The position numbers were made by a program, and so were the translations under genes. From contig CAJPTV010000035.1 of assembly GCA_905373665.1 (NCBI GenBank), positions 1 through 18,201 on the forward strand: a stretch of 18,201 bases of DNA, written 5' to 3'. Below the pieces are notes generated by a model that worked only from the letters and a program-made list of their open reading frames with translations, had not been told where the DNA came from and did not search any database. Below, piece by piece: positions 1 to 6,590 of this stretch. Source of the stretch: Bacteroidia bacterium. Lineage in GTDB: Bacteria; Bacteroidota; Bacteroidia; Bacteroidales; CAJPTX01. The stretch's first letter is position 1. Each line of letters begins with the position of its first letter.

Positions 1-45
1 AAAAATCCTCTTGTTTTTAGAGTCAACTTTTTTCAGGATAAGACA

Positions 46-74
46 TGTAGGGGCGTAGCGTGCTACGCCCGCAA
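46..74 (+). repeat. REP-like palindrome, copy 1
   Basis: A 29-base repeat whose core GGGCGTAGCGTGCTACGCCC (51-70) folds into a 9-bp stem (51-59 with 62-70) around GT. The same 29 bases occur perfectly at 792-820 in inverted orientation and at 16072-16100 in the same orientation. This copy and the one at 792-820 bracket the transposase gene at 150-653, the usual arrangement of a RAYT and its REP sequences. Unlike the other two copies, it is not followed by a second hairpin. Confidence 0.85.
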
Positions 75-149
75 CCAGACTTTTCCGAAACCCTATAGAA
101 TCCCCTTTTTTGCATATTCCGAGCCCACTTAGTATAACAATAAGCGTTT

Positions 150-653
150 TTATCGATGATAGAAACGATCTTCTGCCCAATGGGCTGGATTGTGTTCGAT
201 ATAGTCTATGATTTTGTTCATAGATAAAGAATTGCGAATGATGTGCTCAAACATATCTCGTTGCCATTGAAAAACAATACCCTGTTGGTGAGCAAAACGG
301 GTAATAGCTGCTTTGAAACCACGAATAATAACACTAAGGGTGCCTTTTTTAGGAGGGCAGAATTGGAGGGAAGAGCTAACACTAGCTTCTTCTTGTATAT
401 CTTCTATGCAAATAATTGCATGTACGTGGTTGGGCATTACGCAAAATACAGGACATTGAGCATAAGGATAATGTGTTGAGAGCTCGATAAGATTGCGTGT
501 TACAAATTCCCCTAATTTATTGCACTCCATCTCAGAGCCGATCACCTCTCCAAATGCATGATGTCGGTCGTTTACACAAAGAGTTACAAAATAGTCTCCA
601 CCACGATAATCGAAATCTGGTAGTCTCAGTGTGCTACGTGCGGGTAATGCCAT
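150..653 (-). CDS. REP-associated tyrosine transposase (RAYT, Y1_Tnp family)
   Basis: A 167-residue single-domain protein of the IS200-like transposase superfamily, in the RAYT branch thought to mobilise REP palindromes. Visible signatures are the N-terminal LPDFDYRGGDYFVTLCVNDR stretch, the metal-binding HUH motif in MPNHVHAI (His76 and His78), the QWQRDMFEHIIRN block (about 129-141), and the presumed nucleophile Tyr151 in IIDYIEHNPAHW. The length is normal for a Y1 transposase and there is no internal stop, so it may be functional. It is flanked by perfect inverted REP-like repeats. The gene is AT-rich (21 of 60 G+C in the bases from 181) compared with the chromosomal genes nearby, which suggests acquisition. 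I see no TAnnTTTG promoter in front of it. Confidence 0.9.
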   Translation of the reverse strand: MALPARSTLRLPDFDYRGGDYFVTLCVNDRHHAFGEVIGSEMECNKLGEFVTRNLIELSTHYPYAQCPVFCVMPNHVHAIICIEDIQEEASVSSSLQFCPPKKGTLSVIIRGFKAAITRFAHQQGIVFQWQRDMFEHIIRNSLSMNKIIDYIEHNPAHWAEDRFYHR

Positions 654-905
654 GTTCGTTATTTCAATGTTATCCTTTTGTATCTCGTTTTTATACCTTC
701 AATCATGAGAGGTGTGTTTAGTGCACCCTGTTATGCTCTTTTGTTGCTTGAGTTTTCATTGCAATTCATTACAGCGGCACGTTGTGCCGAATTGCGGGCG
801 TAGCACGCTACGCCCCTACAGAAGACAGGAATTATCCTACAGAAACAACAACATCATATTCATGCACGGTTGTTAGACAACAATTCGCTCTTACGGCGTG
901 GATTC
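654..905. other. Intergenic region between RAYT and the cyclotransferase gene
   Basis: 252 bases that separate two minus-strand genes. It holds the two-hairpin REP element at 775-820 and a small inverted repeat GTTGT-TAG-ACAAC at 869-881. The latter lies just downstream of the cyclotransferase stop but has no T-run on either strand, so I do not call it a terminator. No further gene is visible. Confidence 0.5.
775..820 (-). repeat. Two-hairpin REP-like element, copy 2
   Basis: Positions 792-820 are the exact reverse complement of the 29-base repeat at 46-74. Next to it, after the spacer AATT, lies a second hairpin CGGCAC-GTT-GTGCCG (775-789, 6-bp stem, 3-base loop). Read on the minus strand the order is REP stem, AATT, then CGGCAC-AAC-GTGCCG. 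The copy at 16072-16117 has the same order, spacer and AAC loop but a different stem sequence. Confidence 0.8.
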
Positions 906-2006
906 TTATGATGGCTTCACCTTAACCCGATAGAGATAGGGCCAATACTTGCCCGTTAGGTAGAGATTTCTTCTCGCTGGGTCATAAGCGATGCCGTTGA
1001 GTACCTCTGCACGACTCCCTGTGGCACTCGGACGTAACAGCCCTTCGCAGTGGATTAACCCTTCAACTGCGCCCGAACGGGGATCTATGATCGCGATCTT
1101 GTCCGTTGTGTAGATGTTCGCATAGATGCGCCCTTCCACCCACTCTAGCTCGTTAAGTCGATAGAGAGGTTCACTCTCTGTATAGACCTGTAGGACGTGG
1201 CGCACTTGTAGTGTTGCCGTGTCGAGCACGTAGAGGTTCTCCGTGCCGTCGCTTAGGTAGAAAGATTGTCCATCGGTGGTAAGTCCCCACCCCTGCGTAT
1301 TGTAGTGGAACGAACCGACAGAGTCAAAGGTCTTGGCGTCGTATACGAAGCCTTGGTAGCTCGTCCACGTCAATTGATAGAAACGACCGTTGAGGTACTC
1401 AAGCCCTTCGCCAAAATAGGTGTCGGCGAGCGAATGCTCTTGCAACACGTTGCCCGTAGCAAGCTCTACTTTACGTAGGCGCGACTCGCCGCGCTGCCCC
1501 GTACTTTCGTAAAGAAACCCATCACGGTAGACGAGCCCCTGCGTATAAGCCCCTTCGTCGTGCGGATACTCTTTTTCCACAACGTAGGTATAGTCTTGCG
1601 GAGCAGCGCCTGCGTATATTTTTATCCGTCGTATTTCTATACTCATCGCTCCGTTGTGCCAGAAGGTCGCTTGTAACCAATGAACGCCCGTTGGGAAGTC
1701 GTCGGAGGCGACCCCGATCTTACCGCCCGTTGTGGATTGTGTCAGAGGGCGTGAGGAGAGGGTAATGGCAACCGAGTCAAACCCATCAGCTATGGGGGCT
1801 ACTGTTACCCACAACGAGTCGCCACGGTGTAAGAGGGTATCGCGGGCAGGCGTCAGCATGCGTCCGTAATCGGGAGCGTCGTTGGGTGTGGTCGTAAGGG
1901 GCGAGGGTTGTGAGGTTTCGCCCCCTGGGGTTTGACACCCACAAAGTAGGGTCGCAAGGAAGAGCAGCGTGAGCCCTCCGATGGCGGATTTACTTTCCAA
2001 AAGCAT
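906..2006 (-). CDS. Glutaminyl-peptide cyclotransferase (glutamine cyclotransferase family), lipoprotein
   Basis: 366 residues. It is expected to convert N-terminal glutamine of exported proteins to pyroglutamate in the periplasm. The N-terminus is a lipoprotein signal with LCGC and lipid-accepting Cys24. A Ser/Thr/Pro-rich linker and a beta-rich region (about 45-130) precede the five-bladed propeller domain (about 140-366). YTQGLVYRDGFLYESTG (154-170) matches the family's signature blade, and Glu167 is the likely catalytic acid. Later blades show YFGEGLEYLNGRFYQLTW, LNELEWVEGRIYANIY and VLNGIAYDPARRNLYLTGK. The start overlaps the end of the PorV/PorQ-like gene by 17 bases, so the two are translationally linked, and it is the last gene of a minus-strand operon. 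This beta-propeller type is the one known in Porphyromonas; the N-terminal extension is common in Bacteroidetes homologues. Confidence 0.92.
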   Translation of the reverse strand: MLLESKSAIGGLTLLFLATLLCGCQTPGGETSQPSPLTTTPNDAPDYGRMLTPARDTLLHRGDSLWVTVAPIADGFDSVAITLSSRPLTQSTTGGKIGVASDDFPTGVHWLQATFWHNGAMSIEIRRIKIYAGAAPQDYTYVVEKEYPHDEGAYTQGLVYRDGFLYESTGQRGESRLRKVELATGNVLQEHSLADTYFGEGLEYLNGRFYQLTWTSYQGFVYDAKTFDSVGSFHYNTQGWGLTTDGQSFYLSDGTENLYVLDTATLQVRHVLQVYTESEPLYRLNELEWVEGRIYANIYTTDKIAIIDPRSGAVEGLIHCEGLLRPSATGSRAEVLNGIAYDPARRNLYLTGKYWPYLYRVKVKPS

Positions 2007-3069
2007 AGGATAGCGAGACTAAGTGGTTCATGCGTGCCGAGGTCGTGACTAGTGGTGAAGAGAAGGCATAATCTATGCGAAGCCCCCACCCTTGCACTCC
2101 GATCCCCCCCGTCGGCGTAAAGGTGAGATAATTCTGATGCTCGCGCGAGAGGGGAGTCCACTGCCACTGGTGCGCCCCGAGGCGTAGGAAGAGAATCCCT
2201 TTATAGCTTGCCCAACCACCGATGGCAGGAGCGAAAGTCGCGCCACCTAGGGCAAAAAATGCACTCTTCGGATTGCCTGCGCTGAGCCCTACCGCCCCAG
2301 ATGCGCCGTAGCGCCAAGGACGTTCCTGTCGCCACAGGTAGGTAAAGGCGAGCTCGAGGCTCGGAGTTGTCCCTTCGGCGGCACGCTCCTCTGTGGGATT
2401 AAGCTCCTTATCTCCGTCCGTCACACGAAGCTTTTTCCTGTCGATAAACCAGAGTGTCCAAGTGGTGGTGAGATCACGCACGGCGGCAGCCAGTTGCCAG
2501 CGCTCGCGTTGTAATAGCACGCTCGCATCAAAGCCGAGCCCAACGCCTGTAGCAAAGCCCCCTTCGTCACGATAGAGGAGCTTCCCTACGCCCCCCACCG
2601 AGAGCCCTTCCCAAGCGAGCTGACGCCCGTAGCTCAGAAAGAGTGCATAGTCGGCAATGCCAAACCTGCTGATGCGGCTGTAGTCTTCTTCGCCCGCAGC
2701 GTTGCGCCACGAGAGGGTATTTTGTATTCCATCTACCCCGAAACGGAGCAAACCGATGCCCACTCCGCTCAGACTATCGAGACGATAGCCCCCGCCGAGG
2801 TAAAGCAAAGAGCCCATACCTGTAAATACAGACGAGAAAGAACCGCCCACCTGAATAGGCTCTTGTAGCCGAGCGAGTGCTGCCGGATTGCGCCGTTCGA
2901 TCCCTAGCCCCATCTCACTTGCTAGCGTGCTACGCCCACTGCCCTCATACGCTGCGGCATGACCGAGGTGTAAATAGCCGTTGGTGTAGCGAGCGAATTG
3001 CCCTTGCGCAAGGAAGGGGAGTAGGAGCAAAGAACACCATAATAGCGCCTTATCTCTGATGAAACCCAT
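1990..3069 (-). CDS. PorV/PorQ-like outer-membrane beta-barrel protein
   Basis: 359 residues. A signal peptide (about 1-23, hydrophobic WCSLLLLPFLAQG) would be cut after AQG to leave Gln24 as mature N-terminus. The rest alternates short glycine- and aromatic-rich strands, ending in LVSLSYAFGK, as expected for an outer-membrane barrel. The early segment with RNPAALARL resembles the NPA(A/G)L block of the PorV/PorQ/FadL-like family, members of which shuttle type IX secretion cargo or attach to its machinery. It lies 6 bases behind the exonuclease and overlaps the cyclotransferase start. I do not assign porQ or porV itself: the neighbours are not those I know around either gene. An unspecialised family member is equally likely. 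Confidence 0.65.
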   Translation of the reverse strand: MGFIRDKALLWCSLLLLPFLAQGQFARYTNGYLHLGHAAAYEGSGRSTLASEMGLGIERRNPAALARLQEPIQVGGSFSSVFTGMGSLLYLGGGYRLDSLSGVGIGLLRFGVDGIQNTLSWRNAAGEEDYSRISRFGIADYALFLSYGRQLAWEGLSVGGVGKLLYRDEGGFATGVGLGFDASVLLQRERWQLAAAVRDLTTTWTLWFIDRKKLRVTDGDKELNPTEERAAEGTTPSLELAFTYLWRQERPWRYGASGAVGLSAGNPKSAFFALGGATFAPAIGGWASYKGILFLRLGAHQWQWTPLSREHQNYLTFTPTGGIGVQGWGLRIDYAFSSPLVTTSARMNHLVSLSYAFGK

Positions 3070-3075
3070 CTTCTA

Positions 3076-3672
3076 TTATTGTTGCTGTGGTGTGCCCCAC
3101 CCCGATTCGTAGTAAAGTCGGTAGCAGAGCCATGCGTCCGTTGCGGCGTAAAGTAGCTGTTTGGGGGTGAGCTCTTCAGCCTCCCAATTGGATAGCCGTG
3201 CGGCTTTGGAGAGTCCGAGCCCTAGGATCTTTGCGGTCAGAGCCTTTAGCCCTAACTCGGTGTAGCCTGCCGCTTTAGCCAGCCGTTGTAGGTCGACTAT
3301 ATTGGCAACGGCTAGCGGGTGAAAGTAGCGTAAGCGGCGTAGGTCTTCGTGGACGGCAAGCCCTACTTTGACAATTCGCTCAGAGGCAAAGAGCGCACAC
3401 AGAGGTTCGGGCAACTGCAATATGGAGGTGCGGATAATCCATGCCTCGTCTGCGGTTGCGAATTGTACGATAGCTACCGAACGATCGGCTTGTCCTTTCA
3501 CAAAGCGCGGTCGCGTTTCGGTATCGAACCCAAGTACGGGCTTTTGAGAAAGCACCTCGTAGGCAGCGGAGAGCTCCTCCACGGTAGATATAACGTGAAT
3601 AGTACCGGGAAAACCTGCGCGCTCGAGGGCGACTACAGGGGATGTGCCCGATGGGGTTGACTCTTCAGGCAT
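3076..3672 (-). CDS. DEDDy-type 3'-5' exonuclease domain protein
   Basis: 198 residues, a stand-alone 3'-5' exonuclease of the RNase D/WRN class. The four acidic positions are visible: Asp50 and Glu52 in LGFDTETRP (Exo I), Asp110 in VGLAVHEDLRRL (Exo II), and Asp179 in YAATDAWLCYRLY with Tyr175 before it (the YxxxD form of Exo III, hence DEDDy). There is no HRDC domain, so this is not a full RNase D. The substrate could be DNA or RNA ends. The start codon lies inside the last codons of the upstream DUF5063-like gene (8-base overlap) and the stop is 6 bases before the barrel gene, so it is the second gene of the operon. Confidence 0.88.
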   Translation of the reverse strand: MPEESTPSGTSPVVALERAGFPGTIHVISTVEELSAAYEVLSQKPVLGFDTETRPRFVKGQADRSVAIVQFATADEAWIIRTSILQLPEPLCALFASERIVKVGLAVHEDLRRLRYFHPLAVANIVDLQRLAKAAGYTELGLKALTAKILGLGLSKAARLSNWEAEELTPKQLLYAATDAWLCYRLYYESGWGTPQQQ

Positions 3673-4240
3673 CTTCTTCGTCCTCTACGAGAAAGCTCTC
3701 TGCGTGCAAGATTTGCAACCACCGCAAACCCAGTAAGAGCTTCGTCCCCCATTCCATCAGGAAGTAATATTGGCAACGTGCGAGCGCCATGACCATCCGC
3801 TCCTCCTCGCCGTCGTTGTAATGGATGAGCAGTTCGTAGAGCTCCTGGTAGAGGTCTGCGGCTATCTCAGAGAGGTGCGGCGCGCCTTGGTAGATTCGGG
3901 CTTCTTCCTCCGAGAGTTCAAAGGCGATGACATCGTCTACGCCGAGGAGCTCCTCTACGCCCGTACGTACCTGCTGGTAGTCGAACTCAGAGAGACTCCC
4001 GCCGAGCTCGTCGAACTCGATACTCTGTTGGAGATTGGGGCAACGAGACATCTTGTAGAACAAGAGTCCGAGGAATGGGTAAAGCCAATCTTGGAGAGCA
4101 ACCTCGCCCCCTGCTGCTGTCTCTTCGGCCTCCTCTGTGAGCGTCCCCGTCAGCTTGGCACAGTATTGTCGCGCCAACACCACAAGCTCCACCGCCCACG
4201 AGCTGTAGGCGATGTTATGCCACTTTTGTTTGTTATTCAT
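3665..4240 (-). CDS. DUF5063-like protein of unknown function
   Basis: 191 residues from the ATG at 4240 (MNNKQKWHNIAYSSWAVELV). I prefer this to an in-frame ATG at 4330, because a near-perfect Bacteroidetes -7 element sits at 4248-4255, between the two. The protein is acidic, helical and soluble, with Glu-rich stretches (TEEAEETAAGG near the N-terminus, VEDEEDA at the C-terminus) and no signal peptide. It resembles the small DUF5063 family, often found beside a 3'-5' exonuclease gene in Bacteroidetes. That assignment rests on recall of sequence pattern and context. It is the first gene of the four-gene operon, and its last 8 bases overlap the exonuclease start. Its function is unknown. Confidence 0.7.
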   Translation of the reverse strand: MNNKQKWHNIAYSSWAVELVVLARQYCAKLTGTLTEEAEETAAGGEVALQDWLYPFLGLLFYKMSRCPNLQQSIEFDELGGSLSEFDYQQVRTGVEELLGVDDVIAFELSEEEARIYQGAPHLSEIAADLYQELYELLIHYNDGEEERMVMALARCQYYFLMEWGTKLLLGLRWLQILHAESFLVEDEEDA

Positions 4241-4247
4241 CGTACAA

Positions 4248-4255
4248 CAAAGGTA
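4248..4255 (-). promoter_or_regulatory. Bacteroidetes -7 element for the DUF5063-exonuclease-barrel-cyclotransferase operon
   Basis: The plus-strand CAAAGGTA reads TACCTTTG on the minus strand, an exact match to TAnnTTTG. It ends only 7 bases before the start codon at 4240, so the transcript would have almost no leader. I see no convincing TTTG -33 element at the expected distance. Confidence 0.55.
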
Positions 4256-4280
4256 GTGTGCGCAAATGAAATACGGTTTT

Positions 4281-4295
4281 AGCTCTGCAAGAGCT
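4281..4295. promoter_or_regulatory. Inverted repeat in the divergent intergenic region
   Basis: AGCTCT-GCA-AGAGCT is a perfect 6-bp inverted repeat between the divergent genes starting at 4240 (minus) and 4387 (plus). It lies upstream of the minus-strand -7 element, where a dimeric regulator could bind; it could instead be an RNA hairpin in a longer transcript. Role inferred from position only. Confidence 0.35.
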
Positions 4296-4386
4296 GCTAC
4301 TGTTTTGTTGGATGGAGTAAACATTAACATTTATTGTCCTCAATCGTATAAAGGAGTGTATACATCAAATAAAGAGGAGAATCACG

Positions 4387-6510
4387 ATGAATAGAAAATG
4401 CTTCCTAGCTGTCTTGTCAGCTTCGACGCTTTTGGGTGCGGGGTGTACGTCGTCTGTGCCGTATCCCGAGAGCGTCCGAGAAGACACTAAAGACACTTAT
4501 TTCGGTACGGAGGTGGCTGACCCTTACCGTTGGCTCGAGAATGATACGACGCAGCGCGTGGCGGCTTGGGTTCAGGCTCAGAATGCTCTTACATACAGCT
4601 ATCTTGAAAAGATCCCCTTTCGCGATAAGTTACGCGGTCGCATCTCCGAGCTCTTTAACTTCGATACCGAAAGTGTGCCGCAGTATACGGGGAAGTATTA
4701 CCTCTTTTACAAGAAGGAGGGACTTGCGAATCAGAGCGTTCTCTACATCAAAGATTCTTTGAACGGGGAGGCGCGCGTCCTCCTTGACCCGAACAAGCTC
4801 TCTAGCGACGGTACGGTCGCCTTGTCGGGTACGTCGGTTTCTAACGACTCGAAATATCTGGCTTATCAGGTTGCCGATGCGGGTTCGGATTGGACGACGA
4901 TCCACGTCTTAGACCTTGCTACGGGGCAGCAGCTCCCAGACAAGCTTGCGTGGACGAAGTTTAGCGGTATGGCTTGGCAGGGCGATGGCTTCTATTACAG
5001 CCGCTACAATGCCCCAGAAGCGGGGAAGGAGCTTTCCAATATCAACGAGTACCACAAACTCTACTATCACAAGCTCGGCGATCCTCAGGAAAAAGACCGT
5101 CTTGTTTATGAGATGCCCGATGCACCCCTTCGTAATGTTTATGGGACTACGACCGAGGACGGGCGCTATCTCTTCATCAGCGAGACCGAGTCGACCGAAG
5201 GGAACTCCCTTTACATGAAAGACCTCGTGGCTGACGGGGAAATTACCAAGATTGCCGACGGCTTCGACTACTCATACACCTTGGTAGGGAATATTGGTGA
5301 TGAGGCTTATTTCCTCACCAACGACGGCGCATCACGTTATCGCCTCATCAAGATAGACCTCAAAGCTCCCGAGCGGGCAAACTGGAAAGAGGTGATTGCC
5401 GAGCAGCAGTCTGTGCTTCAAGGCGTCACGATGGCAGGGGGGAGTCTCGTTGCGCAGTATATGGTTGACGCCTCTTCGCGCATGAGTATCTATAACCTCG
5501 AAGGGAAGCGCCAGCGTGATATCGACCTCGGCGCTTTCGGCACTGTGGGTGCGGTCTCCGGACGTCAAGAGAATGAAACGTTCTTCTACAACTTCTCTTC
5601 TTTCATCGTTCCCTCTGTTGTATACAGTTGCAATGTGAATACGGGCGAACGTCAAGAGATATTCCGTCCACAGTTTGACTTTGATTTCTCAAAGTACGTC
5701 GTCGAACAACAATTCTACCCCTCTAAGGATGGTACGAAGATCCCGCTCTTTATCGTACATCGAGCTGATTTGAAGAAGGACGGGAAAGCTCCGACGCTCT
5801 TGTATGGCTACGGGGGCTTCAATATTAGCCTTACGCCGTGGTTCAGCACTTCGCGTCTGGCGTGGCTCGAGCAGGGGGGCGTCTATGCCGTTGCTAATCT
5901 CCGTGGTGGGGGCGAGTATGGCGATAGTTGGCACAATGCGGGAACTAAGCTCAACAAGCAGAATGTCTTTAATGACTTTATAGCGGCGGCAGAGTATCTC
6001 ATCTCCGAGAAGTATACGTCGACACCCTACCTTGCTATCCAAGGAGGATCGAATGGCGGACTGCTTGTTGGGGCAGTGACCAACCAGCGCCCAGATCTCT
6101 TCCGCGTGGCCGTCCCGCAGGTTGGGGTGATGGATATGCTCCGTTACCAAAAGTTCACGATTGGGTGGGCATGGGCCGGAGACTATGGCACGAGCGAAGA
6201 CTCTGAAGAGATGTTTAAGTACCTCCGTGGCTACTCGCCACTTCATAATATTGCCGAGGGCGACCATTATCCTGCCGTGATGGTGATGACGGGCGACCAT
6301 GACGACCGCGTCGTGCCAGCACACTCGTTTAAGTATGCTGCAGAGCTGCAATATAAGCAGGCGGGAGGACGTCCCAAACTCATTAGAATTGAGACGCGTG
6401 CAGGTCACGGAGCAGGTAAGCCAACAGCCTTAACCATTGCAGAATTGGCTGATATTTACAGCTTCATGTTCTACAATATGGGGCTTGAACCTAAATTTCA
6501 AGAAAAATAG
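4387..6510 (+). CDS. Prolyl oligopeptidase (S9A serine peptidase), lipoprotein
   Basis: 707 residues, full length for the family. It cleaves short peptides after proline. The signal peptide ends in LLGAGC with lipid-accepting Cys20, placing it on the periplasmic side of an envelope membrane. An N-terminal segment wraps the catalytic domain (DPYRWLEN at about 45-52), a seven-bladed propeller follows (roughly 95-440), and the C-terminal part is an alpha/beta-hydrolase. The catalytic triad is visible: Ser555 in GGSNGG, Asp639 in GDHDDRVVP with Arg641, and His674 in RAGHGAGK. GGFNISLTPWF and NLRGGGEYGDSWH are standard family blocks. AAAGAGGAG lies 7 bases before the ATG. It is divergent from the minus-strand operon. 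In an asaccharolytic, peptide-feeding relative of Porphyromonas it would serve peptide nutrition; that is inference. Confidence 0.95.
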   Translation: MNRKCFLAVLSASTLLGAGCTSSVPYPESVREDTKDTYFGTEVADPYRWLENDTTQRVAAWVQAQNALTYSYLEKIPFRDKLRGRISELFNFDTESVPQYTGKYYLFYKKEGLANQSVLYIKDSLNGEARVLLDPNKLSSDGTVALSGTSVSNDSKYLAYQVADAGSDWTTIHVLDLATGQQLPDKLAWTKFSGMAWQGDGFYYSRYNAPEAGKELSNINEYHKLYYHKLGDPQEKDRLVYEMPDAPLRNVYGTTTEDGRYLFISETESTEGNSLYMKDLVADGEITKIADGFDYSYTLVGNIGDEAYFLTNDGASRYRLIKIDLKAPERANWKEVIAEQQSVLQGVTMAGGSLVAQYMVDASSRMSIYNLEGKRQRDIDLGAFGTVGAVSGRQENETFFYNFSSFIVPSVVYSCNVNTGERQEIFRPQFDFDFSKYVVEQQFYPSKDGTKIPLFIVHRADLKKDGKAPTLLYGYGGFNISLTPWFSTSRLAWLEQGGVYAVANLRGGGEYGDSWHNAGTKLNKQNVFNDFIAAAEYLISEKYTSTPYLAIQGGSNGGLLVGAVTNQRPDLFRVAVPQVGVMDMLRYQKFTIGWAWAGDYGTSEDSEEMFKYLRGYSPLHNIAEGDHYPAVMVMTGDHDDRVVPAHSFKYAAELQYKQAGGRPKLIRIETRAGHGAGKPTALTIAELADIYSFMFYNMGLEPKFQEK

Positions 6511-6544
6511 GAGCAGAAAGAGTGTACAAAACAGCAAATTGTAT

Positions 6545-6552
6545 TAGTTTTG
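6545..6552 (+). promoter_or_regulatory. Bacteroidetes -7 element before the TPR lipoprotein gene
   Basis: TAGTTTTG is an exact TAnnTTTG match 38 bases before the start codon, in the 80-base gap behind the oligopeptidase gene. It suggests the TPR lipoprotein has its own promoter. No clear -33 element is visible. Confidence 0.5.
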
Positions 6553-6590
6553 CGCAGTTTACTTAGAAGGTTGAATGCATAAACCCAGGA

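Noticed and set aside
1990..3069. Assignment as porQ or porV
   Set aside because: The barrel resembles the family, but neither the neighbours nor any diagnostic stretch identify it as the type IX secretion component itself.
4241..4330. A 30-codon N-terminal extension of the DUF5063-like protein
   Set aside because: The extension contains the -7 promoter element and the palindrome; the shorter start at 4240 is more consistent with both.
5689..6408. A 239-codon minus-strand frame opposite the prolyl oligopeptidase
   Set aside because: It is antisense to the catalytic domain, which has all catalytic residues; the antisense frame shows no family pattern.
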